This document shows, piece after piece, positions 1-6,550 of a stretch of DNA of 10,267 nt; position 1 is the first letter of the stretch, and each line of letters opens with the position of its first letter. Source of the DNA: Candidatus Caldipriscus sp. T1.2 (GTDB lineage Bacteria > Hydrothermota > Hydrothermia > LBFQ01); the NCBI GenBank assembly GCA_000980735.1, contig LBFQ01000042.1, forward strand, positions 15,659 to 25,925, in the 5' to 3' direction. The notes under the pieces are model-generated. The model did not search any database and had not been told where the DNA came from. It saw only the letters and a list, made by a program, of their open reading frames with translations. Both the position numbers and the translations under genes were made by a program.

Positions 1-2
1 TT

Positions 3-62
3 GAAAGCTTAGGTTTAACTATACCTACAAAGCTTCCCCTACGCCCGATCCACCGTAAATAG
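3..62 (+). CDS. possible C-terminal tail of an upstream gene (partial)
   Basis: Reading from base 3, an open frame of 19 codons ends at a TAG at 60-62 and would encode a tail ending LPLRPIHRK. It enters from beyond the left edge, so only the extreme C-terminus could be present. The frame is too short to assign a family. It contains CGC and CGT arginine codons, which are uncommon in the neighbouring genes, so it could equally be non-coding. The 39 nt after its stop carry the promoter of lpxC-fabZ. Confidence 0.3.
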   Translation, partial: ESLGLTIPTKLPLRPIHRK

Positions 63-65
63 AGT

Positions 66-101
66 TGCGCGCATAGAATTTAACCCTCTTAAAATCCCAA
101 T
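66..101 (+). promoter_or_regulatory. predicted leaderless promoter of lpxC-fabZ
   Basis: A TAAAAT -10-like box lies at 90-95, six nt before the ATG at 102. With the usual distance of about seven nt from the -10 box to the transcript start, RNA would begin at or next to the start codon. No Shine-Dalgarno sequence is visible. There is no good TTGACA-like -35; the expected place holds the GC palindrome TGCGCGCA (66-73), which could instead be a binding site. Confidence 0.45.
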
Positions 102-1307
102 ATGAGGAAGTTAAAGGGTGAAATTATCTTTGAGGGTTTGGGTTTGCATACTGGTGAATTCTGTAAAGTAAAGTTAAAACCCAGGGAAAGGGGATACGTT
201 TTCGTAAAAAATGGTAAGGAGATACCTGCAAGGTACGAGTTCGTGTCGGATACGAACAGGAATGTAACCCTTGAAAGGGATGGGGAGAGGGTTATGACGG
301 TTGAACATCTCCTTTCAGCCCTTTACGGTTTGAGGGTTTTGGGTGCGGAAATAGAAGTTGAAGGTCCTGAGATTCCCGCCTTAGATGGATCAAGTAAGAT
401 CTTTGTGGAGAGGATCCTCGAAAACTCTGAAGAGGCGGAAGGGAGGGTCTATAACCTAAAATATCCCCTTGAGTATGAAGGGAAAAGGGCAAAGATCCTT
501 GCTTTACCCTCAAGTACATTTAAGGTCTCATATGCGATCAGGTTTGAAGATAAGGGTTTCTCCCAGTTCTTTGAATTTTCGATAGGGGATTACATTGATA
601 AGATTGCACCCGCAAGGACGTTCGTCTTTAAGGAAGATATCGAATGGATCCTTAAAGGAGGTTTGGGGAAGGGGGGAAACCTTGAGAATGTGTTGGTTAT
701 TGGGGAAAGTCAAGATTGGAGATTTCCCGATGAACCTGTAAGGCATAAGGTCTTGGATTTCATAGGGGATTTATCCCTTAGCGGGATCTTTATAAATGCG
801 CATTTTATTGTGCTTATGGGTTCTCACGCTGATCATGTGAATTTTGCGAAACTTTTGGCGGAAAGGGGGATTTGGGGTGATGAAATGGAAATAGGAGAAA
901 TTTTCTCCTCCCTTCCGCATAGGTTCCCTTTCCTCCTTGTTGATAAGATTGTTCATATCAGTGAGGATAGGGCGGTTGGGATAAAAAACGTTACCATAAA
1001 CGAGTGGTTCTTTGAGGGACATTTTCCCGAAAACCCCGTTATGCCCGGAGTAATTCAAATAGAGAGTATGGCTCAGGTTGCTGGGGCGGTTCTGATAAAA
1101 CGTTTGGAGGGGAAAAGGCTTGTACCCCTATTCGTCGGGATAGAGGACGTAAAGTTCAAAAGGATAATAAAACCGGGGGACACTATGTTTATATACGTAA
1201 AGCTCCTTAGGTTCGGTGGAAGATTCGCCAAAGCCTTAGGTGAGATCTTTGTGGATAAAGAGCTGGTTGCTTCGGCGGTTATGACCGCTACATTCGTTGA
1301 AGGATAA
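102..1307 (+). CDS. lpxC-fabZ: bifunctional UDP-3-O-acyl-N-acetylglucosamine deacetylase / (3R)-hydroxyacyl-ACP dehydratase (LpxC-FabZ fusion)
   Basis: A 401-residue fusion of two cytoplasmic enzymes. Residues 1 to about 258 are LpxC, the zinc deacetylase that commits UDP-acyl-GlcNAc to lipid A. It shows TVEHLLSAL (zinc His69, acidic Glu68), HKVLDFIGDL (zinc His215 and Asp219) and SHADHV with the catalytic His at about 242. Residues about 263-401 are FabZ, the dehydratase of fatty-acid elongation: LPHRFPFLLVDK, then GHFPENPVMPG with catalytic His307, and QIESMAQ with catalytic Glu321. All catalytic positions are intact, both domains are near normal length, and the linker is only a few residues. 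The two enzymes share the (R)-3-hydroxyacyl-ACP branch point, so fusion couples lipid A and phospholipid supply. This architecture is known from Bacteroidetes, Chlorobi and relatives. The ATG at 102 is chosen because LpxC homology starts at once (GEIIFEGLGLHTG). The 3' end overlaps the convergent CNNM gene by 20 nt. Confidence 0.96.
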   Translation: MRKLKGEIIFEGLGLHTGEFCKVKLKPRERGYVFVKNGKEIPARYEFVSDTNRNVTLERDGERVMTVEHLLSALYGLRVLGAEIEVEGPEIPALDGSSKIFVERILENSEEAEGRVYNLKYPLEYEGKRAKILALPSSTFKVSYAIRFEDKGFSQFFEFSIGDYIDKIAPARTFVFKEDIEWILKGGLGKGGNLENVLVIGESQDWRFPDEPVRHKVLDFIGDLSLSGIFINAHFIVLMGSHADHVNFAKLLAERGIWGDEMEIGEIFSSLPHRFPFLLVDKIVHISEDRAVGIKNVTINEWFFEGHFPENPVMPGVIQIESMAQVAGAVLIKRLEGKRLVPLFVGIEDVKFKRIIKPGDTMFIYVKLLRFGGRFAKALGEIFVDKELVASAVMTATFVEG

Positions 1308-2349
1308 CGTACCCATTTTTGTAAGTCAATTTTAATTTTCCAACCTCTATACTATCTCCATCTTTAGCGGGCCTTGATAAAATATGCTGGAAAAGATCCG
1401 CAAGATCCCAGTCCATAGGGCCTATTTCTTCACCCGTTAATAGGAAGACTTCCATAAGGGAAACGTTTAGTGGTAATATATTCCCACCGTGTAATATCCA
1501 TTTTTCCACGCTTTTTTTACATGCAAAACCCCTTATGGTCCCAAACTCATCCACCAAACCCACAACCTCGTTTTCCTCTATTTTATGCAAAATATATTGA
1601 AGTCTCGCCATTATCGGAACGAACACCACCTTTTTCATCGGAAGATCCATAACGGGTATATCCCCTTCCCCCCTCCTTATATCCTCCACCTTTACAAATC
1701 CTATGATCTCATCCACCTTGAAGAAATAAACGGGAACGTAATCGTAATCATAATCCTCAACCGATTCCCTTGCCTCCGCAACCGGTGTTTCCGCCCTTAA
1801 GACCACCGCCGAGCTTAAAGGAACCATCACGGAATAACCTCTCGCATTCAAACCGTGTATTAGCTTTGCCAAAATGATCTTCTCTTCTTTCGGGATCCTT
1901 GAGTAATAAAGGATTTCGGATAGTGCATCTATGAACTTAACCTTTGTGGTTTTCAGCCTTTCACCGAACCCCTTTATACGAAAGATGGAAAAGGGAACCG
2001 TTATGATCTTGTAAAACCAAGATGTTAGAATAATAAAGGGTTTGGGATAGGAGAGGGCGAACCTCTTGGGTAAAAGCTCCCCAAATAGGGAGATGATAGC
2101 GGTTAGAATCAAAGAAAGTATGATGCCAGATATAGGAAAGGCCTTTGAGGAAAATGCGGAAAGTAGTGAATTTACGAGGTTGTTTAAAATAAGGATGGTT
2201 AAAAGTAGGGCAAATGTTCTCTTATATGCAAGGTTTGAAGGAGAATATCTTGAGAAATAAGCGATTTCACTTCCTGATATCAAACCCGAAAGCCCCAAAA
2301 GAACAATGAAAGTTAATATTTTAGCCCAAACCCATAACCCTTCGGGCAT
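1288..2349 (-). CDS. CNNM/CorC (HlyC-CorC family) transporter with CBS pair
   Basis: A 353-residue inner-membrane protein of the CNNM/CorC family, whose members are linked to magnesium or cobalt efflux and tolerance. The N-terminal CNNM (DUF21) domain has about four membrane segments (roughly 8-28, 45-65, 73-92, 101-122) and the family motifs SGLISGSEIAYFS, ILNNLVNS and GELLPKRFAL. Two CBS modules follow (about 172-228 and 238-288; VMVPLSSAVVL opens the first), then a CorC_HlyC domain (about 290-353, with GDSIEVGKLKL). All expected domains are present, though the protein is somewhat shorter than the usual 400-450 residues. The start is supported by GGAGG three nt upstream, inside the end of the TatD gene, with which it overlaps by 29 nt, so translation is probably coupled. 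Substrate is inferred from the family only. Confidence 0.88.
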   Translation of the reverse strand: MPEGLWVWAKILTFIVLLGLSGLISGSEIAYFSRYSPSNLAYKRTFALLLTILILNNLVNSLLSAFSSKAFPISGIILSLILTAIISLFGELLPKRFALSYPKPFIILTSWFYKIITVPFSIFRIKGFGERLKTTKVKFIDALSEILYYSRIPKEEKIILAKLIHGLNARGYSVMVPLSSAVVLRAETPVAEARESVEDYDYDYVPVYFFKVDEIIGFVKVEDIRRGEGDIPVMDLPMKKVVFVPIMARLQYILHKIEENEVVGLVDEFGTIRGFACKKSVEKWILHGGNILPLNVSLMEVFLLTGEEIGPMDWDLADLFQHILSRPAKDGDSIEVGKLKLTYKNGYVILQRM

Positions 2350-3076
2350 TTTCCTCCGTTATTTCCCTACACTCCTCAAATTCCAAACCCCAAATTTTTG
2401 ACAACCTCTCCACTACGAACCTTACAAAAGCGGGTTCGTTCCTTTTTCCCCTCATGGGAATAGGTGCAAGATACGGGCTATCCGTTTCCGTTAAGGTCCT
2501 ATCCCTTGGCGATATTTTTGCCGATTCCTCCACTTCCTTAACAAATGTTATCATACCCGAAAAGGAGATAAAGAAGTTTTCAAAGGGCAAGAGTTTTTCC
2601 ATCTCCCTTTTCGTAAAGGAGAAGGAATGGAAGATAAATTTCAGATCGCCAAATTCTTGAACTATACTGAAAACATCATCAAACGCCTCCCTTATATGAA
2701 GGACAACGGTTTTTTTGTATCTCCTTACAATTTCTAATTGAGATACAAAGAGTTCTTTTTGTCGATTTTTGTCCGAGGGTCCCCTGTAATAGTCCAACCC
2801 CACCTCCCCCAAGCCTTTGACCTTTTCGTATTTAAGGAGTTCTTCAATTTCCCTCAAATCATCATCTTTATACCTTTCAGCCTCATAAGGGTGAAGGCCA
2901 ACTGTGGCATATACCCCGTCATACCTTTGCGAGATCTCCACTGCTCTTATTGATGATCTTACATCATACCCCACAACCACCATAGCCCTAACCCCCGCAT
3001 CAAGAGCCCTGCTTATCACCTCATCTAAATCGTTTTCAAATTTTGGGTCGTTGAGGTGGCAATGGGTGTCTATCAT
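2321..3076 (-). CDS. tatD: TatD-family metal-dependent deoxyribonuclease/hydrolase
   Basis: A 251-residue TIM-barrel metallohydrolase of the TatD family, cytoplasmic 3'-5' DNase-type enzymes tied to DNA repair and degradation. The family metal ligands are in place: MIDTHCH (His5, His7), GLGEVGLDYYRG (Glu91), VVLHIRE (His127), FIFHSFS (His150) and TETDSPYLAP (Asp199), followed by the typical RGKRNEP stretch. The segment after His150 reads SFSF where HCFSG is more usual, and TLTETD replaces LLLETD; neither removes a ligand. ATG 3076 is supported by AAGGA four nt upstream and by homology from the first residue. It is the middle gene of a leftward block and overlaps the CNNM gene. The symbol is given at family level; a YcfH/YabD-type paralogue is equally possible. 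Confidence 0.93.
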   Translation of the reverse strand: MIDTHCHLNDPKFENDLDEVISRALDAGVRAMVVVGYDVRSSIRAVEISQRYDGVYATVGLHPYEAERYKDDDLREIEELLKYEKVKGLGEVGLDYYRGPSDKNRQKELFVSQLEIVRRYKKTVVLHIREAFDDVFSIVQEFGDLKFIFHSFSFTKREMEKLLPFENFFISFSGMITFVKEVEESAKISPRDRTLTETDSPYLAPIPMRGKRNEPAFVRFVVERLSKIWGLEFEECREITEENARRVMGLG

Positions 3077-3080
3077 GCCA

Positions 3081-3099
3081 TCCTTAAGCCGTTTATATA
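3081..3099 (-). promoter_or_regulatory. predicted tatD promoter -10 box and Shine-Dalgarno site
   Basis: On the minus strand, TATATA at 3099-3094 is a -10-like box and AAGGA at 3085-3081 a Shine-Dalgarno site four nt before the ATG. A transcript starting near 3087 would have a leader of about 11 nt. This would let tatD and the CNNM gene be transcribed separately from the HD gene 85 nt upstream. No clear -35 is seen. Confidence 0.4.
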
Positions 3100-3112
3100 A
3101 AGGTGAAGTTCG

Positions 3113-3166
3113 CTATTTAAAACTGCGCGCTTTCCTAGCTATTACAACCTATTTAGAAATCTCAAA
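3113..3166 (-). pseudogene. degenerate out-of-frame remnant of the HD protein C-terminus
   Basis: Directly after the point where the HD gene ends, the next frame (minus strand, from 3166) reads FEISK, a TAG at 3151-3149, then VVIARKARSFK and a second stop. As I recall the family, related HD proteins continue after the last strand with a segment like YFEIF, a few residues, then a hydrophobic stretch, Arg-Arg/Lys-Ala and Phe. The match of FEI, of the hydrophobic VVIA block and of RKA..F at the right spacing suggests an old coding tail put out of frame by a one-base shift and closed by a stop. The evidence is pattern resemblance only. Confidence 0.35.
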
Positions 3167-3755
3167 TACTCAAAACCGGCGATATGTGTATGTCTATCTC
3201 TATGTTATACGTAATTATCCTGCTGTTTGGGTCTATCTCTATCCTTGATAATGTGGAGGCATAATTAACCCTATCGTGTATATCCGTACTTATTGCGTAC
3301 TGCGTCCTATTTTGGGGCCTAACCCTTGTTCTATGCACATCGGCCTTATCCGCCAAAATCAAAGCAGCCGCTATATCGGAGACGGGATAACCGCTTTCCT
3401 CGTGATGGTTCCCTATGGCCGCCATCACCTCCAAAACTTCTTCAAAGGGCATTCCCATCTCAAGCAGGATATCCTTCGCAAGGAGAGCGCCTATACTCTC
3501 GTGGCCTATCCTATTAACCGCATTTCCTATGTCATGCAGATATCCCGCGATTTCCGCAAGCTGAGCTCTCCTTTCCGGATAACCGAGCTTCCTCATAATC
3601 CTTCCCGCGTTCTTTGATACCCAAGATACATGCCTTTCTCCATGTTCCGTATATCCTAGCTTTTCCAGATTCTTGTCCGCCTTGAGGATGAGAGCTTTCA
3701 CCTTCGGATTCTTCTTTAGATCCTCCACCGTTATAACATGTTCCTTCTCTACCAT
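3162..3755 (-). CDS. HD-domain phosphohydrolase-like protein, C-terminally truncated
   Basis: A 197-residue soluble protein with an HD metal-binding domain at about 35-145. Visible ligands are His38/His42 (EHGERH), the HD pair His74-Asp75 (GYLHDIGN), His85 (IGHESIGALLA), His117/His118 (GNHHEE) and Asp136 (LILADKADV). It resembles uncharacterised HD proteins of thermophiles and Firmicutes with the signature LHDIGNxxNR and DIHDRVNYA; the substrate is unknown, probably a nucleotide or other phosphate ester. The protein stops soon after the strand IEIDIHISPV, where relatives as I remember them carry about 30-40 more residues. A possible remnant of that tail follows out of frame. The catalytic core is complete, so the shortened protein may still work. 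ATG 3755 has no Shine-Dalgarno site but a -10 box nine nt upstream. It heads the leftward block with tatD and the CNNM gene and is divergent from the tryptophanase gene. Confidence 0.85.
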   Translation of the reverse strand: MVEKEHVITVEDLKKNPKVKALILKADKNLEKLGYTEHGERHVSWVSKNAGRIMRKLGYPERRAQLAEIAGYLHDIGNAVNRIGHESIGALLAKDILLEMGMPFEEVLEVMAAIGNHHEESGYPVSDIAAALILADKADVHRTRVRPQNRTQYAISTDIHDRVNYASTLSRIEIDPNSRIITYNIEIDIHISPVLSI

Positions 3756-3764
3756 TGAATGAAA

Positions 3765-3770
3765 ATTTTA
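3765..3770 (-). promoter_or_regulatory. -10-like box of the HD gene, near-leaderless
   Basis: TAAAAT on the minus strand ends nine nt before the ATG at 3755. RNA would start about two nt ahead of the start codon. No Shine-Dalgarno sequence is present in the gap. Confidence 0.4.
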
Positions 3771-3800
3771 AGGTGGCTTTAATCTTCCCTTCCGTTTTAT

Positions 3801-3813
3801 CTAGCTTAGCTAG
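3801..3813. promoter_or_regulatory. inverted repeat CTAGC-TTA-GCTAG in the divergent HD/tnaA promoter region
   Basis: A perfect inverted repeat with five-base arms and a three-base centre lies near the middle of the 85-bp divergent region. It covers the place where the -35 of the tryptophanase promoter would fall (box at 3827-3832). That position suits an operator controlling tryptophanase, perhaps both directions. No regulator gene is visible nearby, so this is inference from position and symmetry. Confidence 0.35.
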
Positions 3814-3826
3814 GGATTATCTCCGT

Positions 3827-3832
3827 TAAAAT
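3827..3832 (+). promoter_or_regulatory. -10-like box of the tryptophanase-mgtE operon, near-leaderless
   Basis: TAAAAT ends eight nt before the ATG at 3841, so the transcript would start within about two nt of the start codon. There is no Shine-Dalgarno sequence in the gap TCCAAGTT. There is also no tna-type leader peptide with a Trp codon, because the whole space to the divergent HD gene is only 85 nt. Confidence 0.4.
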
Positions 3833-3840
3833 TCCAAGTT

Positions 3841-5178
3841 ATGAGACATCCAGTTGAACCCTTCAGGATAAAAACCGTTGAGAGGATAAAATTACCGGAT
3901 AGGGAAGAAAGGGAGAAAATCTTGAGGGAGGCGAAATACAACCTTTTTAAGATCCCTTCGGAAAAGGTTTTTATAGACCTTTTAACGGATTCGGGAACGG
4001 GTGCACTATCTCAAGAACAGTGGGGTGCAATTATGGTTGCAGATGAAGCTTACGCGGGTCCCAGAAGCTGGTTTAAGTTAAAGGATGCAATATACGAGTT
4101 CTCTGGGTTTGACGATCCTATACCCGTACATCAGGGAAGGGCGGCGGAAAAAATAATAGCATCAATATATTTATACGAGGGGGCAAAGGTTTTGTCAAAT
4201 ACCCTTTTTGACACTACAAGGGCAAACTTTGAAAAGGTTGGAGCTATAATTTATGATATACCAATAAAAGAAGCTTACACCCTTGAGGAAAACCACCCGT
4301 TTAAGGGGAACATAGATCTTGAAAAACTGGAGGATATTTTGAGGAGGGAAAACGTGGCGCTCGTTGTTATGGTTATGACGAACAACACGGGAGGGGGGCA
4401 ACCCGTTGATCTTGATAACCTAATATCCGCCTACGAGATATGCAAACGTTACAATGTTCCCCTGATAATAGATGCTTGCAGGATATCGGAGAACTCTTAT
4501 TTTGTAAAGAAGAGGAATCCTAAATACTCAAATTGGGAGGTTAAGGATATCATTAAGGAATCCTTCAAGTATTGCGATGGTGCATTTATGAGTGCCAAAA
4601 AAGATGGGCTCTCAAATATGGGTGGTTTCCTGTTTCTAAAGGATCCCGAGAAAAACCTCAGGGCAAAGGAGCTATTGATCCTATGGGAAGGGTTCATACA
4701 TTACGGGGGTCTTTCGGGTAGGGATATTGAAAGCTTCGCGGTAGGACTTTTGGAATCGCGGGATGAAAGATATTTGGAGTATAGGGTGGGACAGGTGGAA
4801 TATTTAACGAGGAAGCTTAAAGAAATAGGTTGGGATGTTATGCTTCCACCCGGAGGACATGCCGCATATGTGGAGGTAAGTAGAGCTCTGAAGCATATTC
4901 CGAAGGAGAATTTCCCCGCGCACTCTTTGGCGGTAGAAATGTACAGGGAGGGAGCGGTTAGGGTGGTGGAGGTAGGTTCCCTTATGTTTAAAGATAAAGC
5001 GAAATTTGAGTTTGTTAGGTTTGCAATACCTAGGAGGACTTACACGCAAAGCCATTTGGATTATGTTATTGATGTTGCTGCAAGGATATACGAAAAGAGG
5101 GAAAGCCTTAGGGGATACAAGATAATATACGAACCGCCTTATTTGAGGCACTTCCTTGCGGAGCTTGAAATGGTATGA
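3841..5178 (+). CDS. tnaA: tryptophanase (tryptophan indole-lyase), PLP-dependent beta-eliminating lyase
   Basis: A 445-residue fold-type I PLP enzyme of the tryptophanase / tyrosine phenol-lyase family, close to the usual 455-475 residues. It would split L-tryptophan to indole, pyruvate and ammonia in the cytoplasm. The family start is clear (EPFRIKTVERIKLP, then FIDLLTDSGTGA). PLP contacts include Tyr71, Arg100 in HQGR, Asp211 (IIDACR), the Schiff-base Lys254 in MSAKKD, and Arg398 in IPRRTYT. Three positions that separate the two enzymes favour tryptophanase: FDTT with Asp124 (Thr in tyrosine phenol-lyase), VVEVGS where the phenol-lyase has an Arg that binds the phenol-lyase substrate (here Val378), and LRHF with His437 (Phe in the phenol-lyase). 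The assignment comes from remembered family sequences, so activity on another aromatic amino acid remains possible. It is the first gene of an operon with mgtE (ATGA overlap). Confidence 0.9.
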   Translation: MRHPVEPFRIKTVERIKLPDREEREKILREAKYNLFKIPSEKVFIDLLTDSGTGALSQEQWGAIMVADEAYAGPRSWFKLKDAIYEFSGFDDPIPVHQGRAAEKIIASIYLYEGAKVLSNTLFDTTRANFEKVGAIIYDIPIKEAYTLEENHPFKGNIDLEKLEDILRRENVALVVMVMTNNTGGGQPVDLDNLISAYEICKRYNVPLIIDACRISENSYFVKKRNPKYSNWEVKDIIKESFKYCDGAFMSAKKDGLSNMGGFLFLKDPEKNLRAKELLILWEGFIHYGGLSGRDIESFAVGLLESRDERYLEYRVGQVEYLTRKLKEIGWDVMLPPGGHAAYVEVSRALKHIPKENFPAHSLAVEMYREGAVRVVEVGSLMFKDKAKFEFVRFAIPRRTYTQSHLDYVIDVAARIYEKRESLRGYKIIYEPPYLRHFLAELEMV

Positions 5179-6527
5179 ACATAGTTCAGCTTTTAATACC
5201 GGACATCAAGGAGCTTATACGGAATAGGGAGTTTGAGGGGATTAAGTTGCTAAGCAAAGATCTATACCCGGCTGAAATAGCGGATCTAATTGAAAACCTT
5301 GAAACGCATGAAGCAATAATAGTTTTAAGGCTTTTGGATACGGAGAAGGCGGCGGAAGTTCTTTCCCGTTTTGAAGGGGAAAATCTTGAAAAAATATTGA
5401 GGGGGTTTTCAGATTCCCACCTTGCTGAAATATTTGAGGAAATGGATCCGGACGATAGAACCGCTTTATTTGAAGAGCTTCCCCCCCAGATGGTTAGGTC
5501 AATAATTTCCCTTCTACCAAAGGAAGATAGGGAAATTGCCTTAAAGATCCTTAACTATCCTGAAAACTCCTGCGGTAGGAGGATGAGCACGGACTTCGCC
5601 TACTGCCTTGATACGGATACGGTGGGTGAGGTTCTTGAAAATCTGAAGAAAGCGGATATATCCGACGAGCTTATGTTAAACATCTATGTGTTGGATAAAA
5701 ACCAAAATTTAAAAGGCTTTGTTCCCCTCACAAAGCTCATAAAGTACGAACCTCAAGAAAAGATCATAAACCTCGTTGAGCCTACACCTACGGTTTCTGT
5801 TTACGATAGTGCGGAACTTGCCGCAAAGATAATCTCCGATTATGACCTCTTTGCATTACCGGTGGTGGATAAGGGTGGGCGCTTAGTGGGAATAATAACC
5901 GCCGATGATGTGATAGACATAATCCAAGAATCTGCAAGCGAGGATATCTACAGGATTGTGGGTATGATAGATCCCGAGGCGAAATACTTTGTCCAATCCC
6001 TTTGGGAGAGGTTCTGGAAGAGGTTTATACCTGTAGTAATAATGATAATTCTTGGAAACATCTCAGGTTGGGTAATACACAGCTTTGAAAGTATAATCGC
6101 TCATATTACAATATTGGTCTTCTTCATACCAAACCTTGCGAATACTACTGGAATAATAGGCTCTCAATCCTCCGTATTTACGATAAGGGCTATAGCTACG
6201 GGAGAAATTGAGAGGAGTTTTAGGGGGCTTTTTAAGGTTTTCTTTAAGGAGCTTTCAACCGTGATGTTGTTAGCCTTGGCGGTGGGTTTTGGGATGTTCA
6301 TAATAGCCCTTATAAGGGGGGGTTTTTGGGTTAAATTGGCCCTTGTGGTTTCTCTTTCCGCCATGGTTTCCTGCACAACCGCCGCGATCGTAGGGATAAT
6401 TTTGCCTATGATATTGAGAAAGATGAACATAGACCCCGCCGGCGCGGATGTCCCTTTTATAACCACCATAGGGGACGTTATAACCTACGCTACATACTTC
6501 TCCCTCGCCAAACTCATCCTCGGATGA
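5175..6527 (+). CDS. mgtE: MgtE-family magnesium channel/transporter
   Basis: A 450-residue inner-membrane magnesium channel with the complete MgtE layout. An acidic helical MgtE_N domain (about 1-130, with EEMDPDDRTALFEELP) and a CBS pair (about 135-252) form the cytoplasmic magnesium sensor. A plug helix (about 250-278) precedes five membrane segments from residue 283. In the pore domain, PNLANTTGIIGSQSS corresponds to the family NxGxQS signature, and IDPAGADVPFITTIGD ends in Asp434, which matches the conserved pore Asp of the Thermus channel. Magnesium binding between N, CBS and plug elements closes the channel when cell magnesium is high, so it is controlled mainly at the protein level. 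The ATG overlaps the tryptophanase stop as ATGA, with GGAG about 11 nt upstream. Its last 14 nt overlap the convergent membrane-protein gene. Confidence 0.95.
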   Translation: MNIVQLLIPDIKELIRNREFEGIKLLSKDLYPAEIADLIENLETHEAIIVLRLLDTEKAAEVLSRFEGENLEKILRGFSDSHLAEIFEEMDPDDRTALFEELPPQMVRSIISLLPKEDREIALKILNYPENSCGRRMSTDFAYCLDTDTVGEVLENLKKADISDELMLNIYVLDKNQNLKGFVPLTKLIKYEPQEKIINLVEPTPTVSVYDSAELAAKIISDYDLFALPVVDKGGRLVGIITADDVIDIIQESASEDIYRIVGMIDPEAKYFVQSLWERFWKRFIPVVIMIILGNISGWVIHSFESIIAHITILVFFIPNLANTTGIIGSQSSVFTIRAIATGEIERSFRGLFKVFFKELSTVMLLALAVGFGMFIIALIRGGFWVKLALVVSLSAMVSCTTAAIVGIILPMILRKMNIDPAGADVPFITTIGDVITYATYFSLAKLILG

Positions 6528-6550
6528 GGAAGGAACCCTTCACCTTTTCC
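6513..6550 (+). terminator. two small hairpins at the convergent mgtE / membrane-protein junction
   Basis: CTCATCC (6513-6519) pairs with GGATGAG (6522-6528) across the two stop codons, and GAAGG (6529-6533) pairs with CCTTC (6537-6541), followed by a short T-rich stretch. Together they could be a weak terminator for mgtE. The U-tract is interrupted by C and the first loop is tight, so the call is tentative. Confidence 0.3.

Noticed and set aside
1275..1288. Rho-independent terminator at the GCGGT-tatg-ACCGC hairpin
   Set aside because: The stem has only five pairs, lies in lpxC-fabZ coding sequence and is not followed by a U-tract on either strand.
102..1307. LpxC-FabZ junction as an assembly chimera
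   Set aside because: The reading frame is continuous, both domains are complete, codon use does not change, and the same fusion is known in other bacteria.
2904..3617. Open frames of about 113 codons on the plus strand opposite tatD and the HD gene
   Set aside because: They are shadows of strongly conserved minus-strand genes and show no start signal or family motif.
3841..5178. Tyrosine phenol-lyase as the name for the PLP lyase
   Set aside because: The positions corresponding to the phenol-lyase Thr, Arg and Phe are Asp124, Val378 and His437, as in tryptophanase.
4804..6469. Open frames of 101-115 codons on the minus strand opposite tryptophanase and mgtE
   Set aside because: They are antisense to family-conserved residues and have no homology I can recognise.
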